Below are positions 52,634 to 60,426 of a stretch of 64,000 nucleotides of DNA, piece after piece. The notes beneath the pieces are model-generated. The model saw only the letters and a list, made by a program, of their open reading frames with translations. It did no database searches and was not told the DNA's origin. This DNA comes from Cellulosimicrobium funkei (lineage in GTDB: Bacteria; Actinomycetota; Actinomycetes; Actinomycetales; Cellulomonadaceae), in contig NZ_JNBQ01000002.1 of NCBI RefSeq assembly GCF_001019615.1, positions 372,001 through 436,000 of the forward strand. Direction: 5' to 3'. Both the position numbers and the translations under genes were made by a program. Position 1 is the stretch's first letter; every line of letters starts with the position of its first letter.

Positions 52634-55051
52634 ATGGACACGCACCACCGCAGACGACGTCGCCTGCGCGGCGCCGTCGCCGGGGCCGCGCTCGTGACGC
52701 TGCTCTCCGCGTCGCTCGCCGCGCTGCCGTCGTACGCCGCGGACGAGGAGCTGGTCGTCAACGGCGGCTTCGAGGACGGCACGACCGGCTGGTTCGTCAA
52801 CAACGGCAACGCGACCGACAAGGCCGTGCTGTCGACCACCGACCAGGCGTTCGCGGGCGCGGCCGCGGCCCTGACCACCGAGCGCGCGACGACCGGCTCC
52901 GGTCCCATGCAGGACCTCAGCGGCAAGGTCCGCGCGGGCGAGACGTACGAGCTCACCGCGAGGATCCGGTACGACGCCGCCGCGGCCCCGGCCACCAAGC
53001 AGTTCTTCGCCACGATGCACTACGGCAGCGGGTCGTACACCAACCTGGTGAGCGTCACCGCGACCAAGGGCCAGTGGGCGACGTTCGACGGCCGGTTCAC
53101 GATCCCGGCCGACCAGAACGTCGGCACCGCGCGGCTGTTCTTCGAGACGCCGTGGACGAGCAACCCGTCCGCCGACCCGGCGACGCACCTCATGGACTTC
53201 GTGCTCGACGACGTCTCCGTCGTCGGCGCGGCCCCGCCCGGGCCGCCCTCGAAGACGATCGAGGTGCTCGGCAAGCTGCCCGGCGAGCACAACCCGCTCA
53301 TCTCCCACAAGTTCGGGGCCGACGGGTTCGGGTTCGTCGAGGACGGGCGCGTGTACATGTACATGACGAACGACACGCAGGGCTACGCGCCCGACCCGGT
53401 GACGGGCGTCTCGCCGCAGATCAACTACGGCAGCATCAACCAGATCACGCTCATCTCGTCCGAGGACCTCGTGAACTGGACGGACCACGGCGAGATCCAG
53501 GTCGCGGGGCCGCAGGGCGTCGCGCCCTTCACGAACAACTCGTGGGCGCCGGGCATGGCGAAGAAGACGGTCGACGGCGTCGACAAGTACTTCCTCTACT
53601 ACGCCAACGGCGGCGGGTCGTCGAACGTCATCACGGGCGCCTCGCCGCTCGGACCGTGGACGAGCGAGCGCGACAGCACGCTCATCGACGGGCGCACCCC
53701 GGGCGCCGAGGCCGTGGCCTGGAAGTTCGACCCGGCACCGCTCGTCACCGACGACGGCGCGTACCTCTACTTCGGCGGCGGCCCGGCGTCGACGTCGATG
53801 CCCGCGGCGGAGCGGTTCAACAACCCGAAGAACATCCGCGTCATCGAGCTCGGCGACGACATGGTCTCCACGCAGGGCACGGCGGCCGTGGTGGACGCGC
53901 CCGTGGCGTTCGAGGCGGCGCAGGTCTTCGAGCGCGACGGGAAGTACTACCTGTCGTACTCGTCGCACTTCGGCGGCAACGACTTCGGCGGCAACCAGGT
54001 CACGCTCCCGGGGTACCCGGGCGGCGGGCAGATCGGCTACATGATCTCCGACGACCCGATGTCGTTCCCCAAGGAGACGTACGCCGGCGTGATGTTCCCG
54101 AACCAGTCGCAGTTCTTCGGCGCGGGCACGGGCGGCAACAACCACCAGTCGGTGTTCGAGCTGGACGGCAAGTACTACTTCACGTACCACGCGCCCACGC
54201 TCAACAAGCGCGTCAACGGCAGCACCACGCAGGGCTACCGCAGCCCGCACATCCAGGAGCTGACGTTCAACGCGGACGGCACGGTCCAGCAGGTCGTCGG
54301 CGACTACGCGGGCGTGGACCAGGTCAAGGACCTCGACCCGTTCCAGGTGCTCGAGGCGGAGACGTTCGCCTGGCAGCAGGGCCTCACCACCGCGAAGGTC
54401 GACGGCGGCTCGGCCCAGTTCGGCGCGCAGGCGCCGAACCTCGTCGTCCGCGACGTGGACGACGGCGACTGGTCGGCGCTGTCGTCGGTCGACTTCGGCG
54501 ACGGCGCCGCGAGCGTCACGGCGCGCGTCAAGCCGCTGGTCGAGGGCGCCACGGTCGAGGTGCGCCTCGACGACCGCGAGGGCGCCGTCGTCGGGACGCT
54601 CGACCTCGACACCCCGGTGGGCGAGTGGGCGGACGTGACCGCCGCCCTCGAGGGCGTGAGCGGCGTCCACGACGTGTACTTCACGTTCGCCGGTCCCGCG
54701 GGCGTCGACCTCGTCGAGGTGGACACGTGGGAGTTCGCGGCCGACGCCGCCGGCCCGGTCGTCGAGCTCGACGTGACCGCGTCCGCCCGCTGCCTCGCGG
54801 GCAAGGCCTACGTGGCGGTGCGCGCGACGAACCTCGCCGACGTCGTGGCCGACGTCGAGCTCGTCACCCCGTTCGGCACGCGCGTCGTGCGCGACGTCGC
54901 GCCGGGGGCGAACGCGTACCAGTCGTTCGCCGCGCGGTCCGCGTCGCTCGGGGCCGGGGTCGCGACCGCCACGGGCACCGCGGTGCTCGATGGCGCCACG
55001 GTCGAGACCGCGCACGAGGTCGCGTTCGGCGCTCTCGCCTGCGGGGACTGA
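52634..55051 (+). CDS. Secreted GH43 arabinofuranosidase with CBM4/9- and CBM6-like modules
   Basis: 805 residues. Signal peptide (about 1-36), CBM4/9-like module (LVVNGGFEDGTTGWFVNNG, 38-200), GH43 propeller (215-560) with triad Asp230 (GADGFGF), Asp366 (FDPAPL) and Glu427 (FEAAQV), a CBM6-like module (about 573-712, LEAETFAWQQGL...DVYFTFAG) and the RCLAGK tail (717-805). The layout GH43-CBM6 is that of XynD-type arabinoxylan arabinofuranohydrolases; arabinan is equally possible here. GAGGAGGA precedes the ATG. No operator copy was found in its 150-base upstream gap. Confidence 0.87.
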   Translation: MDTHHRRRRRLRGAVAGAALVTLLSASLAALPSYAADEELVVNGGFEDGTTGWFVNNGNATDKAVLSTTDQAFAGAAAALTTERATTGSGPMQDLSGKVRAGETYELTARIRYDAAAAPATKQFFATMHYGSGSYTNLVSVTATKGQWATFDGRFTIPADQNVGTARLFFETPWTSNPSADPATHLMDFVLDDVSVVGAAPPGPPSKTIEVLGKLPGEHNPLISHKFGADGFGFVEDGRVYMYMTNDTQGYAPDPVTGVSPQINYGSINQITLISSEDLVNWTDHGEIQVAGPQGVAPFTNNSWAPGMAKKTVDGVDKYFLYYANGGGSSNVITGASPLGPWTSERDSTLIDGRTPGAEAVAWKFDPAPLVTDDGAYLYFGGGPASTSMPAAERFNNPKNIRVIELGDDMVSTQGTAAVVDAPVAFEAAQVFERDGKYYLSYSSHFGGNDFGGNQVTLPGYPGGGQIGYMISDDPMSFPKETYAGVMFPNQSQFFGAGTGGNNHQSVFELDGKYYFTYHAPTLNKRVNGSTTQGYRSPHIQELTFNADGTVQQVVGDYAGVDQVKDLDPFQVLEAETFAWQQGLTTAKVDGGSAQFGAQAPNLVVRDVDDGDWSALSSVDFGDGAASVTARVKPLVEGATVEVRLDDREGAVVGTLDLDTPVGEWADVTAALEGVSGVHDVYFTFAGPAGVDLVEVDTWEFAADAAGPVVELDVTASARCLAGKAYVAVRATNLADVVADVELVTPFGTRVVRDVAPGANAYQSFAARSASLGAGVATATGTAVLDGATVETAHEVAFGALACGD

Positions 55052-55089
55052 GGGCGGACGGCGCGCACGTCGCGTCCAGACGTCCCGCG

Positions 55090-55120
55090 AGCGGGTCGGC
55101 GTCACGGACGCCGGCCCGCT
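55090..55120 (+). terminator. Terminator hairpin
   Basis: AGCGGGTCGGCGTC (55090-55103) pairs with GACGCCGGCCCGCT (55107-55120) with one mismatch and a 3-base loop. Confidence 0.7.
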
Positions 55121-55149
55121 CTGGCGCTGGTCCGCCCCGTGCGTCGAGT

Positions 55150-55207
55150 GATGCGCTTCCGCTCGAGTGATGCGCGTCTGTACGCATCGCTCGAGCGGAA
55201 ACGCATC
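55150..55207. repeat. 25-bp inverted repeat with CGAGTGATGCG units
   Basis: The arms 55150-55174 and 55183-55207 match at 23 of 25 positions with an 8-base loop. They are built from two direct copies of GAGTGATGCG and two inverted copies (CGCATCGCTC, CGCATCGTTC). The plan resembles the GAGGTAGA hairpins but the sequence is different. Confidence 0.8.
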
Positions 55208-55284
55208 GTTCGCCCGACAGGTCCCAGCCCGGAAGGAAAGTCGACAACGGTTTCGACGGGAGAGGTCGCCTCTGACCCTCGCCA

Positions 55285-55312
55285 TGTTTGCGTTCACATG
55301 TTAGCGTTCACA
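55285..55312. promoter_or_regulatory. Tandem LacI-type operators before the double GH43
   Basis: TGTTTGCGTTCACA (55285-55298) and TGTTAGCGTTCACA (55299-55312) are abutting 14-bp sites of the arm-2 class, 64 bases before the start codon. The back-to-back arrangement differs from the 30-33-base spacing elsewhere. Confidence 0.72.
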
Positions 55313-55375
55313 CGCGCGTCCGACGGCGGACCCGCGACCGGCGTCGACGCCGGGCACGACGACGAGGAGTCACCG

Positions 55376-58300
55376 ATGACCTCACGCCACGAACCACCCC
55401 CGACGCCCGCGGAGCCCCGCGCCCGACGCCGGCGCCGCTCGCTCGCGGCGCTGCTCGGGCTCGCGCTGGTCGCACCGCTCGCGCCCGTGGGCGCGGCGGC
55501 CGCCGGCCCGATGCCCGCGGCGCCCGCGCCGGTCCCCGCCGCGGCCGAGCCGACCGCGGACGGTCTGCGGCTCTGGCTCCCGCTCGACGAGACCGAGGGC
55601 ACCGTCGCGCACGACGCGTCGGGTCACGGCCTCGACGCCGCGCTCGTCGGCTCGGGCGGCGGGTGGCGCGCGGGACAGGGGCTCACGTTCGGCGGCGCGA
55701 ACCACGTGGACCTGCCCGACGACCTCCTGGCCGGCTACGACGCCGTGACCGTGAGCGCGGACGTGTGGGTCGACACGTCGCTGAGCGGCAACTACTTCTT
55801 CTACACCCTCGGCAACCCGGCGGTCGGGAGCCCGCAGTCCGGGAACGGCTACCTGTTCTCGACCGGGAACGCGAACTACCGCGCGTCGATCTCCGACCTC
55901 GCGTGGGGCCGCGAGCAGAACACGGCCAAGGCCCCCGCGGGCGCGCTCCAGCGCGGCGTGTGGAAGACCGTCACCTACACGCTCGGCGGCGGCACCGCGC
56001 GGCTGTACGAGGACGGCACGCAGGTCGGGCAGAACACCGCGGTGACCATCACGCCCGGCGCGATCGGCGGCGGCACGACGACCGCGAACGCGCTCGGCAA
56101 GTCGGCCTACGCTGCCGACAACCTCTTCAAGGGCCGCATGAAGGACTTCCGGCTCTACGACCGCGCGCTCACCGCCCAGGAGGTCGCCGGCCTCGCGTCG
56201 GACGCCGCGCAGGACGCCGTCGCGGCCGACGCGGCCGCGCTCGACCTCGGCGACACGAGCGCCGTCGTCACGGACCTCGCACTGCCGGCGAAGGGCGTCG
56301 GCGGCTCCGCCGTCGCGTGGGCGACCTCCGACGCGGACGTCGTCTCGGCGAGCGGTGCGGTCACGCGCCCCGCGGGCGACGAGCCGGCGACCGCGACCCT
56401 CACCGCCACGGTGACGCTGCGCGGCGCGACCGAGACCCGGACGTTCGACGTCACGGTACTGCCGGGCGACGGCGACCAGGCCAAGGCCGACGCCGCGGCC
56501 GCCGCGCTCGAGGTGACGAACCTCGACGACGTGCGCGGCAACCTCACGCTGCCCACCACGGGACTGCACGGCGCGAGCGTGACCTGGGAGTCGTCGTCGG
56601 GCACGATCGCCCCGACGGGCGAGGTGACGCGCCCGGCGCACGGCGAGGACGCCGAGACGGTGACGCTCACCGCGACGGTGACGGTCGGCGCGGCCACCGC
56701 GACGCGCGAGCTCGAGGCCCACGTCCCCGCGCTGCCCGAGCAGGAGGACCTCGCGGGCTACCTGTTCTCCTACTTCGTGGGCGAGGGCACCGCCACGGGC
56801 GAGCAGGTCTACTTCGGCCTCAGCCAGGGCAACGACCCGCTGAAGTACCAGAATCTCAACGACAACCAGCCGGTCCTCACGTCGGAGCTGGGGGAGAAGG
56901 GCCTGCGGGACCCGTTCATCATCCGCTCGCCCGAGGGCGACAAGTTCTACCAGATCGCGACCGACCTCAAGATCTACGGCAACGGGAACTGGGACGCGTC
57001 CCAGCGCACCGGCTCGAAGTCGATCATGGTGTGGGAGTCCACGGACCTCGTGAACTGGACCGACCAGCGGCTCGTGCAGGTCTCGCCCGACACCGCGGGC
57101 AACACGTGGGCGCCGGAGGCGTACTACGACGAGACGATCGGCGCGTACGTCGTGTTCTGGGCCTCGAAGCTCTACGCGGAGGACGACCCGGACCACACCG
57201 GCAACACCTACAACCGCATGATGTACGCGACGACGCGCGACTTCGTGACGTTCAGCGAGGCGCAGGTGTGGGTCGACCCGGGCTACTCGGTCATCGACTC
57301 GACCGTGACGCTGCACGACGGCCAGTACTACCGCTTCACCAAGGACGAGCGGAACAACACGTCGTCCACGCCGTGCTCCAAGTTCATCCTCGCGGAGAAG
57401 GCCGCTGAGCTGCGCTCGACGGACTACGACTTCATCACCGACTGCATCGGCAAGGCGAACTCGCTCGGCGGCGGGATCAACCAGGGCGAGGGCCCGACGA
57501 TCTTCAAGTCGAACACCGAGGAGAAGTGGTACCTCTTCATCGACGAGTTCGGCGGCCGCGGCTACGTGCCGTTCGAGTCGACCTCGCTCGACGCGGCCGA
57601 GTGGACCATGTCCACCGACTACCAGATGCCGTCGCGCCCGCGCCACGGCACCGTGCTCCCGGTGACGCAGGCCGAGTACGACCGACTGCTCAGCACCTAC
57701 CAGCCCGACGCTTTCGTCGAGTCCGTCGAGGACGTCGCCGTGACCGTCCAGACCGGGTCCGCCCCGGTGCTGCCCGCGACCGTCACCGCGACGTACGCCG
57801 ACGGGTCGACCGGCCCGGCGGACGTCACGTGGGACGCGGTCGACCCGGCGTCGTACGCGCAGGCCGGGTCGTTCGAGGTCGCCGGCACGCTCGGCGGCGG
57901 GGTGAGCGTCCGCGCCCGCGCGGTCGTCACGGTGACCGACGACGTCGTCCCGGTCGAGGGCCTGAGCGTCACCCCCGAGTCGCTCGAGGTGGGCGTCGGC
58001 GGCACGCGACAGCTCACCGCGACGGTCACGCCGGCCAACGCGACCGCACGCGCGATCACCTGGGCGTCGGACGACGCCGATGTCGCCACGGTCTCGGCCG
58101 ACGGCGTCGTCACGGGCGTCGGCGAGGGCCACGCGCTGGTCACGGCGACGACGGCCGACGGGTCGCACACCGCGTACGTCGCGGTCGAGGTGACCACGGA
58201 GATCCCGGGCCTCGTCGTGCGGTACGCGCTCGACGAGACGAGCGGCACGTCGGCGGCGAACACCGCGCCCGGGTCGTCGTTCGGCCCGGCGACGCTGACG

Positions 58301-60313
58301 AACGGCGCGGCGTTCTCCGGCACGGGCGAGGGCGTGACCCTCGACGGGACGGACGACTACGTCGACCTGCCGGACCACCTGCTCGCCGGGCTGACCGACG
58401 TCACGGTCGGGCTCGACGTCAAGGTCGCCACCGACCAGGCGACGCCGTACTTCGTCTACGGCCTCGGCAACACGAGCGGCACGGCCGGCAACGGGTACCT
58501 GTTCACCACGGGCAACGCGTACCGCACGTCCATCGCGACGGGGAACTGGACCACCGAGCAGACCGTCACCAAGAACGCGAACCTCCAGCGCGGGGTGTGG
58601 AAGCACCTCACGTACACGCTGTCCGGCACGACGGCCGTGCTCTACGAGGACGGCGTCGAGGTGGGCCGCCAGACCGGCGTCACCATCGACCCGAAGGACA
58701 TCGGGAACGGCTCGACGCTCGCCAACTACATCGGCCGCTCGCTGTACTCGGGCGACCGGTACCTCAAGGGCTCGGTGCGCGACTTCCGGATCTACGACCG
58801 CGCGCTCACGGCGGACGAGGTCTACCAGGTCGGGGCCGACCACACGGCCGTCACGGGAGCCGAGCTCGACGCGCTCAAGGTCCCGGCGATCGTCGACGGG
58901 GCGAGCTCGACCGTGACGCTCGCCGTCGAGCCGGGCACGGACGTCTCCGCGCTCGCGCCGGTCCTCACGGTCTCGCCGCGCGCGACGGTCACGCCCGGGA
59001 ACGGCTCGGTGCAGGACTTCACGCAGCCCGTGGAGTACACCGTGACCGGGCCGGACGGGTCGTCGCGCACGTGGACGGTCCAGGCCAAGCAGATGGGCAG
59101 CCCGGTGCTCCCCGGGACGTACGCGGACCCGAACATCGCGCAGTTCGGCGACACGTTCTACCTCTATGCCACGACCGACGGCACGCCGGGCTGGGGCGGC
59201 AAGGACTTCTACGTCTGGAAGTCCACCGACCTCGTCACGTGGGAGCGCTCGGAGCAGCCGTTCCTCACGCTCGACGGCACGAACGGGAACGTCCCCTGGG
59301 CGACCGGCAACGCGTGGGCGCCCACGATCATCGAGCGAGACGGGAAGTACTACTTCTACTTCTCCGGCCACAACCCGACGTACAACCGCAAGACGATCGG
59401 CGTCGCGGTGGCCGACAGCCCCGAGGGCCCGTTCACGGCGCAGCCGACGGCGATGATCACCAACGGCGAGGCGGTCACGTCCGGCCAGGCCATCGATCCG
59501 GCCGCGTTCCGCGACCCGGAGACCGGGAAGCACTGGCTCCTGTGGGGCAACGGCGGGCCGTCGAACGGCCCGGTCATGGCGGAGCTGAACGACGACATGA
59601 CGTCGATCAAGCAGGATACGCTCCGGCGCATCCCCGGCCTGACCGACTTCCGCGAGGGCCTGTTCCTCAACTACCGGGACGGCGTCTACCACCTCACGTA
59701 CTCGATCGACGACACGGGCTCGGAGAACTACCGCGTCGGCTACGCGACGTCGGACAGCATCGACGGCCCGTGGACGTACCGCGGCGTGATCCTCGAGAAG
59801 GACGCCTCGCAGGGCATCCTCGGGACCGGGCACAGCTCGATCCTCAACGTCGAGGGCACGGACGACTGGTACATCGCGTACCACCGGTTCGCCATCCCCG
59901 GTGGCGACGGGACCCACCGCGAGACGACGATCGACCGCCTGACGTTCGGCGACGACGGCCTCATCCAGGAGGTCGTGCCGACGCTCGAGAGCGTGGACCC
60001 GGTCGACGTGGCCCCCACGCCGCGGGTGGAGCTGACCGTCGAGGCCGCCCCGCGGTGCCTCGCGGGCAAGGTCTACGTCGCGGTGCGGGCGACCAACGCG
60101 GGCGACGTGCCCGCCGACGTCACCCTCACGACCCCGTACGGCACGAAGACGTTCGCGGCCGTGGCCCCGGGGGCGAACGCGTACCAGTCGTTCGCGACCC
60201 GCGCGACGTCGGTCCCCGCCGGCACGGTGACGGTCACCGGCACGGCCGTGCTCGACGGCGCCCCGGTCACCACGCCCTACGACGTCGCCGTCGCTGCCCA
60301 CACCTGCGGCTGA
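55376..60313 (+). CDS. Secreted double-GH43 enzyme with LamG and Ig-like modules
   Basis: 1645 residues. Order: signal peptide (about 1-48), LamG-like (60-270), two atrophied bacterial Ig domains (280-460), GH43 module A (460-785; Asp512 in LRDPF, Asp641 in VIDST, Glu705 in GEGPT), Big_4- and Big_2-like domains (785-945), a second LamG-like domain (948-1150), a short beta domain, GH43 module B (1240-1545; Asp1251 in YADPN, Asp1374 in AIDPA, Glu1427 in FREGL), and the RCLAGK tail (1555-1645). Two different GH43 sites in one chain suggest combined attack on a branched arabinan. Tandem arm-2 operators precede it. Its LamG-2 and GH43-A are close copies of those in the next gene. Confidence 0.88.
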   Translation: MTSRHEPPPTPAEPRARRRRRSLAALLGLALVAPLAPVGAAAAGPMPAAPAPVPAAAEPTADGLRLWLPLDETEGTVAHDASGHGLDAALVGSGGGWRAGQGLTFGGANHVDLPDDLLAGYDAVTVSADVWVDTSLSGNYFFYTLGNPAVGSPQSGNGYLFSTGNANYRASISDLAWGREQNTAKAPAGALQRGVWKTVTYTLGGGTARLYEDGTQVGQNTAVTITPGAIGGGTTTANALGKSAYAADNLFKGRMKDFRLYDRALTAQEVAGLASDAAQDAVAADAAALDLGDTSAVVTDLALPAKGVGGSAVAWATSDADVVSASGAVTRPAGDEPATATLTATVTLRGATETRTFDVTVLPGDGDQAKADAAAAALEVTNLDDVRGNLTLPTTGLHGASVTWESSSGTIAPTGEVTRPAHGEDAETVTLTATVTVGAATATRELEAHVPALPEQEDLAGYLFSYFVGEGTATGEQVYFGLSQGNDPLKYQNLNDNQPVLTSELGEKGLRDPFIIRSPEGDKFYQIATDLKIYGNGNWDASQRTGSKSIMVWESTDLVNWTDQRLVQVSPDTAGNTWAPEAYYDETIGAYVVFWASKLYAEDDPDHTGNTYNRMMYATTRDFVTFSEAQVWVDPGYSVIDSTVTLHDGQYYRFTKDERNNTSSTPCSKFILAEKAAELRSTDYDFITDCIGKANSLGGGINQGEGPTIFKSNTEEKWYLFIDEFGGRGYVPFESTSLDAAEWTMSTDYQMPSRPRHGTVLPVTQAEYDRLLSTYQPDAFVESVEDVAVTVQTGSAPVLPATVTATYADGSTGPADVTWDAVDPASYAQAGSFEVAGTLGGGVSVRARAVVTVTDDVVPVEGLSVTPESLEVGVGGTRQLTATVTPANATARAITWASDDADVATVSADGVVTGVGEGHALVTATTADGSHTAYVAVEVTTEIPGLVVRYALDETSGTSAANTAPGSSFGPATLTNGAAFSGTGEGVTLDGTDDYVDLPDHLLAGLTDVTVGLDVKVATDQATPYFVYGLGNTSGTAGNGYLFTTGNAYRTSIATGNWTTEQTVTKNANLQRGVWKHLTYTLSGTTAVLYEDGVEVGRQTGVTIDPKDIGNGSTLANYIGRSLYSGDRYLKGSVRDFRIYDRALTADEVYQVGADHTAVTGAELDALKVPAIVDGASSTVTLAVEPGTDVSALAPVLTVSPRATVTPGNGSVQDFTQPVEYTVTGPDGSSRTWTVQAKQMGSPVLPGTYADPNIAQFGDTFYLYATTDGTPGWGGKDFYVWKSTDLVTWERSEQPFLTLDGTNGNVPWATGNAWAPTIIERDGKYYFYFSGHNPTYNRKTIGVAVADSPEGPFTAQPTAMITNGEAVTSGQAIDPAAFRDPETGKHWLLWGNGGPSNGPVMAELNDDMTSIKQDTLRRIPGLTDFREGLFLNYRDGVYHLTYSIDDTGSENYRVGYATSDSIDGPWTYRGVILEKDASQGILGTGHSSILNVEGTDDWYIAYHRFAIPGGDGTHRETTIDRLTFGDDGLIQEVVPTLESVDPVDVAPTPRVELTVEAAPRCLAGKVYVAVRATNAGDVPADVTLTTPYGTKTFAAVAPGANAYQSFATRATSVPAGTVTVTGTAVLDGAPVTTPYDVAVAAHTCG

Positions 60314-60322
60314 CGACCCCGC

Positions 60323-60391
60323 CGAGGTAGAGCCGCAGGTCGCGAGGTAGAGCTCCCGGAGCTCTACCTCGCGACCGCGGGTTCTATCTCG
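60323..60391. repeat. GAGGTAGA-family long hairpin
   Basis: 33-base arms (60323-60355 and 60359-60391) match at 28 positions around a 3-base loop, with a perfect inner 18-bp stem (GGTCGCGAGGTAGAGCTC). It lies between the double-GH43 stop and the next start 36 bases later, so it may act as terminator and leader structure at once. Confidence 0.85.
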
Positions 60392-60426
60392 CGGCACGAC
60401 CTGCATCTCGACGAAGAGAGGACGAC

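Noticed and set aside
49541-55297. 1918-codon minus-strand open frame, and similar giants at 10410-14729, 44956-49728 and 55382-60517
   Set aside because: Each mirrors one or more secreted enzymes on the other strand and shows only low-complexity Arg/Val/Asp-rich translation; such shadows are expected at this GC content.
31421-55312. TGTGA...TCACA palindromes considered as CRP/GlxR sites
   Set aside because: CRP/GlxR sites have six bases between TGTGA and TCACA; here there are four, several half-sites are TGTTA, and a matching LacI gene adjoins.
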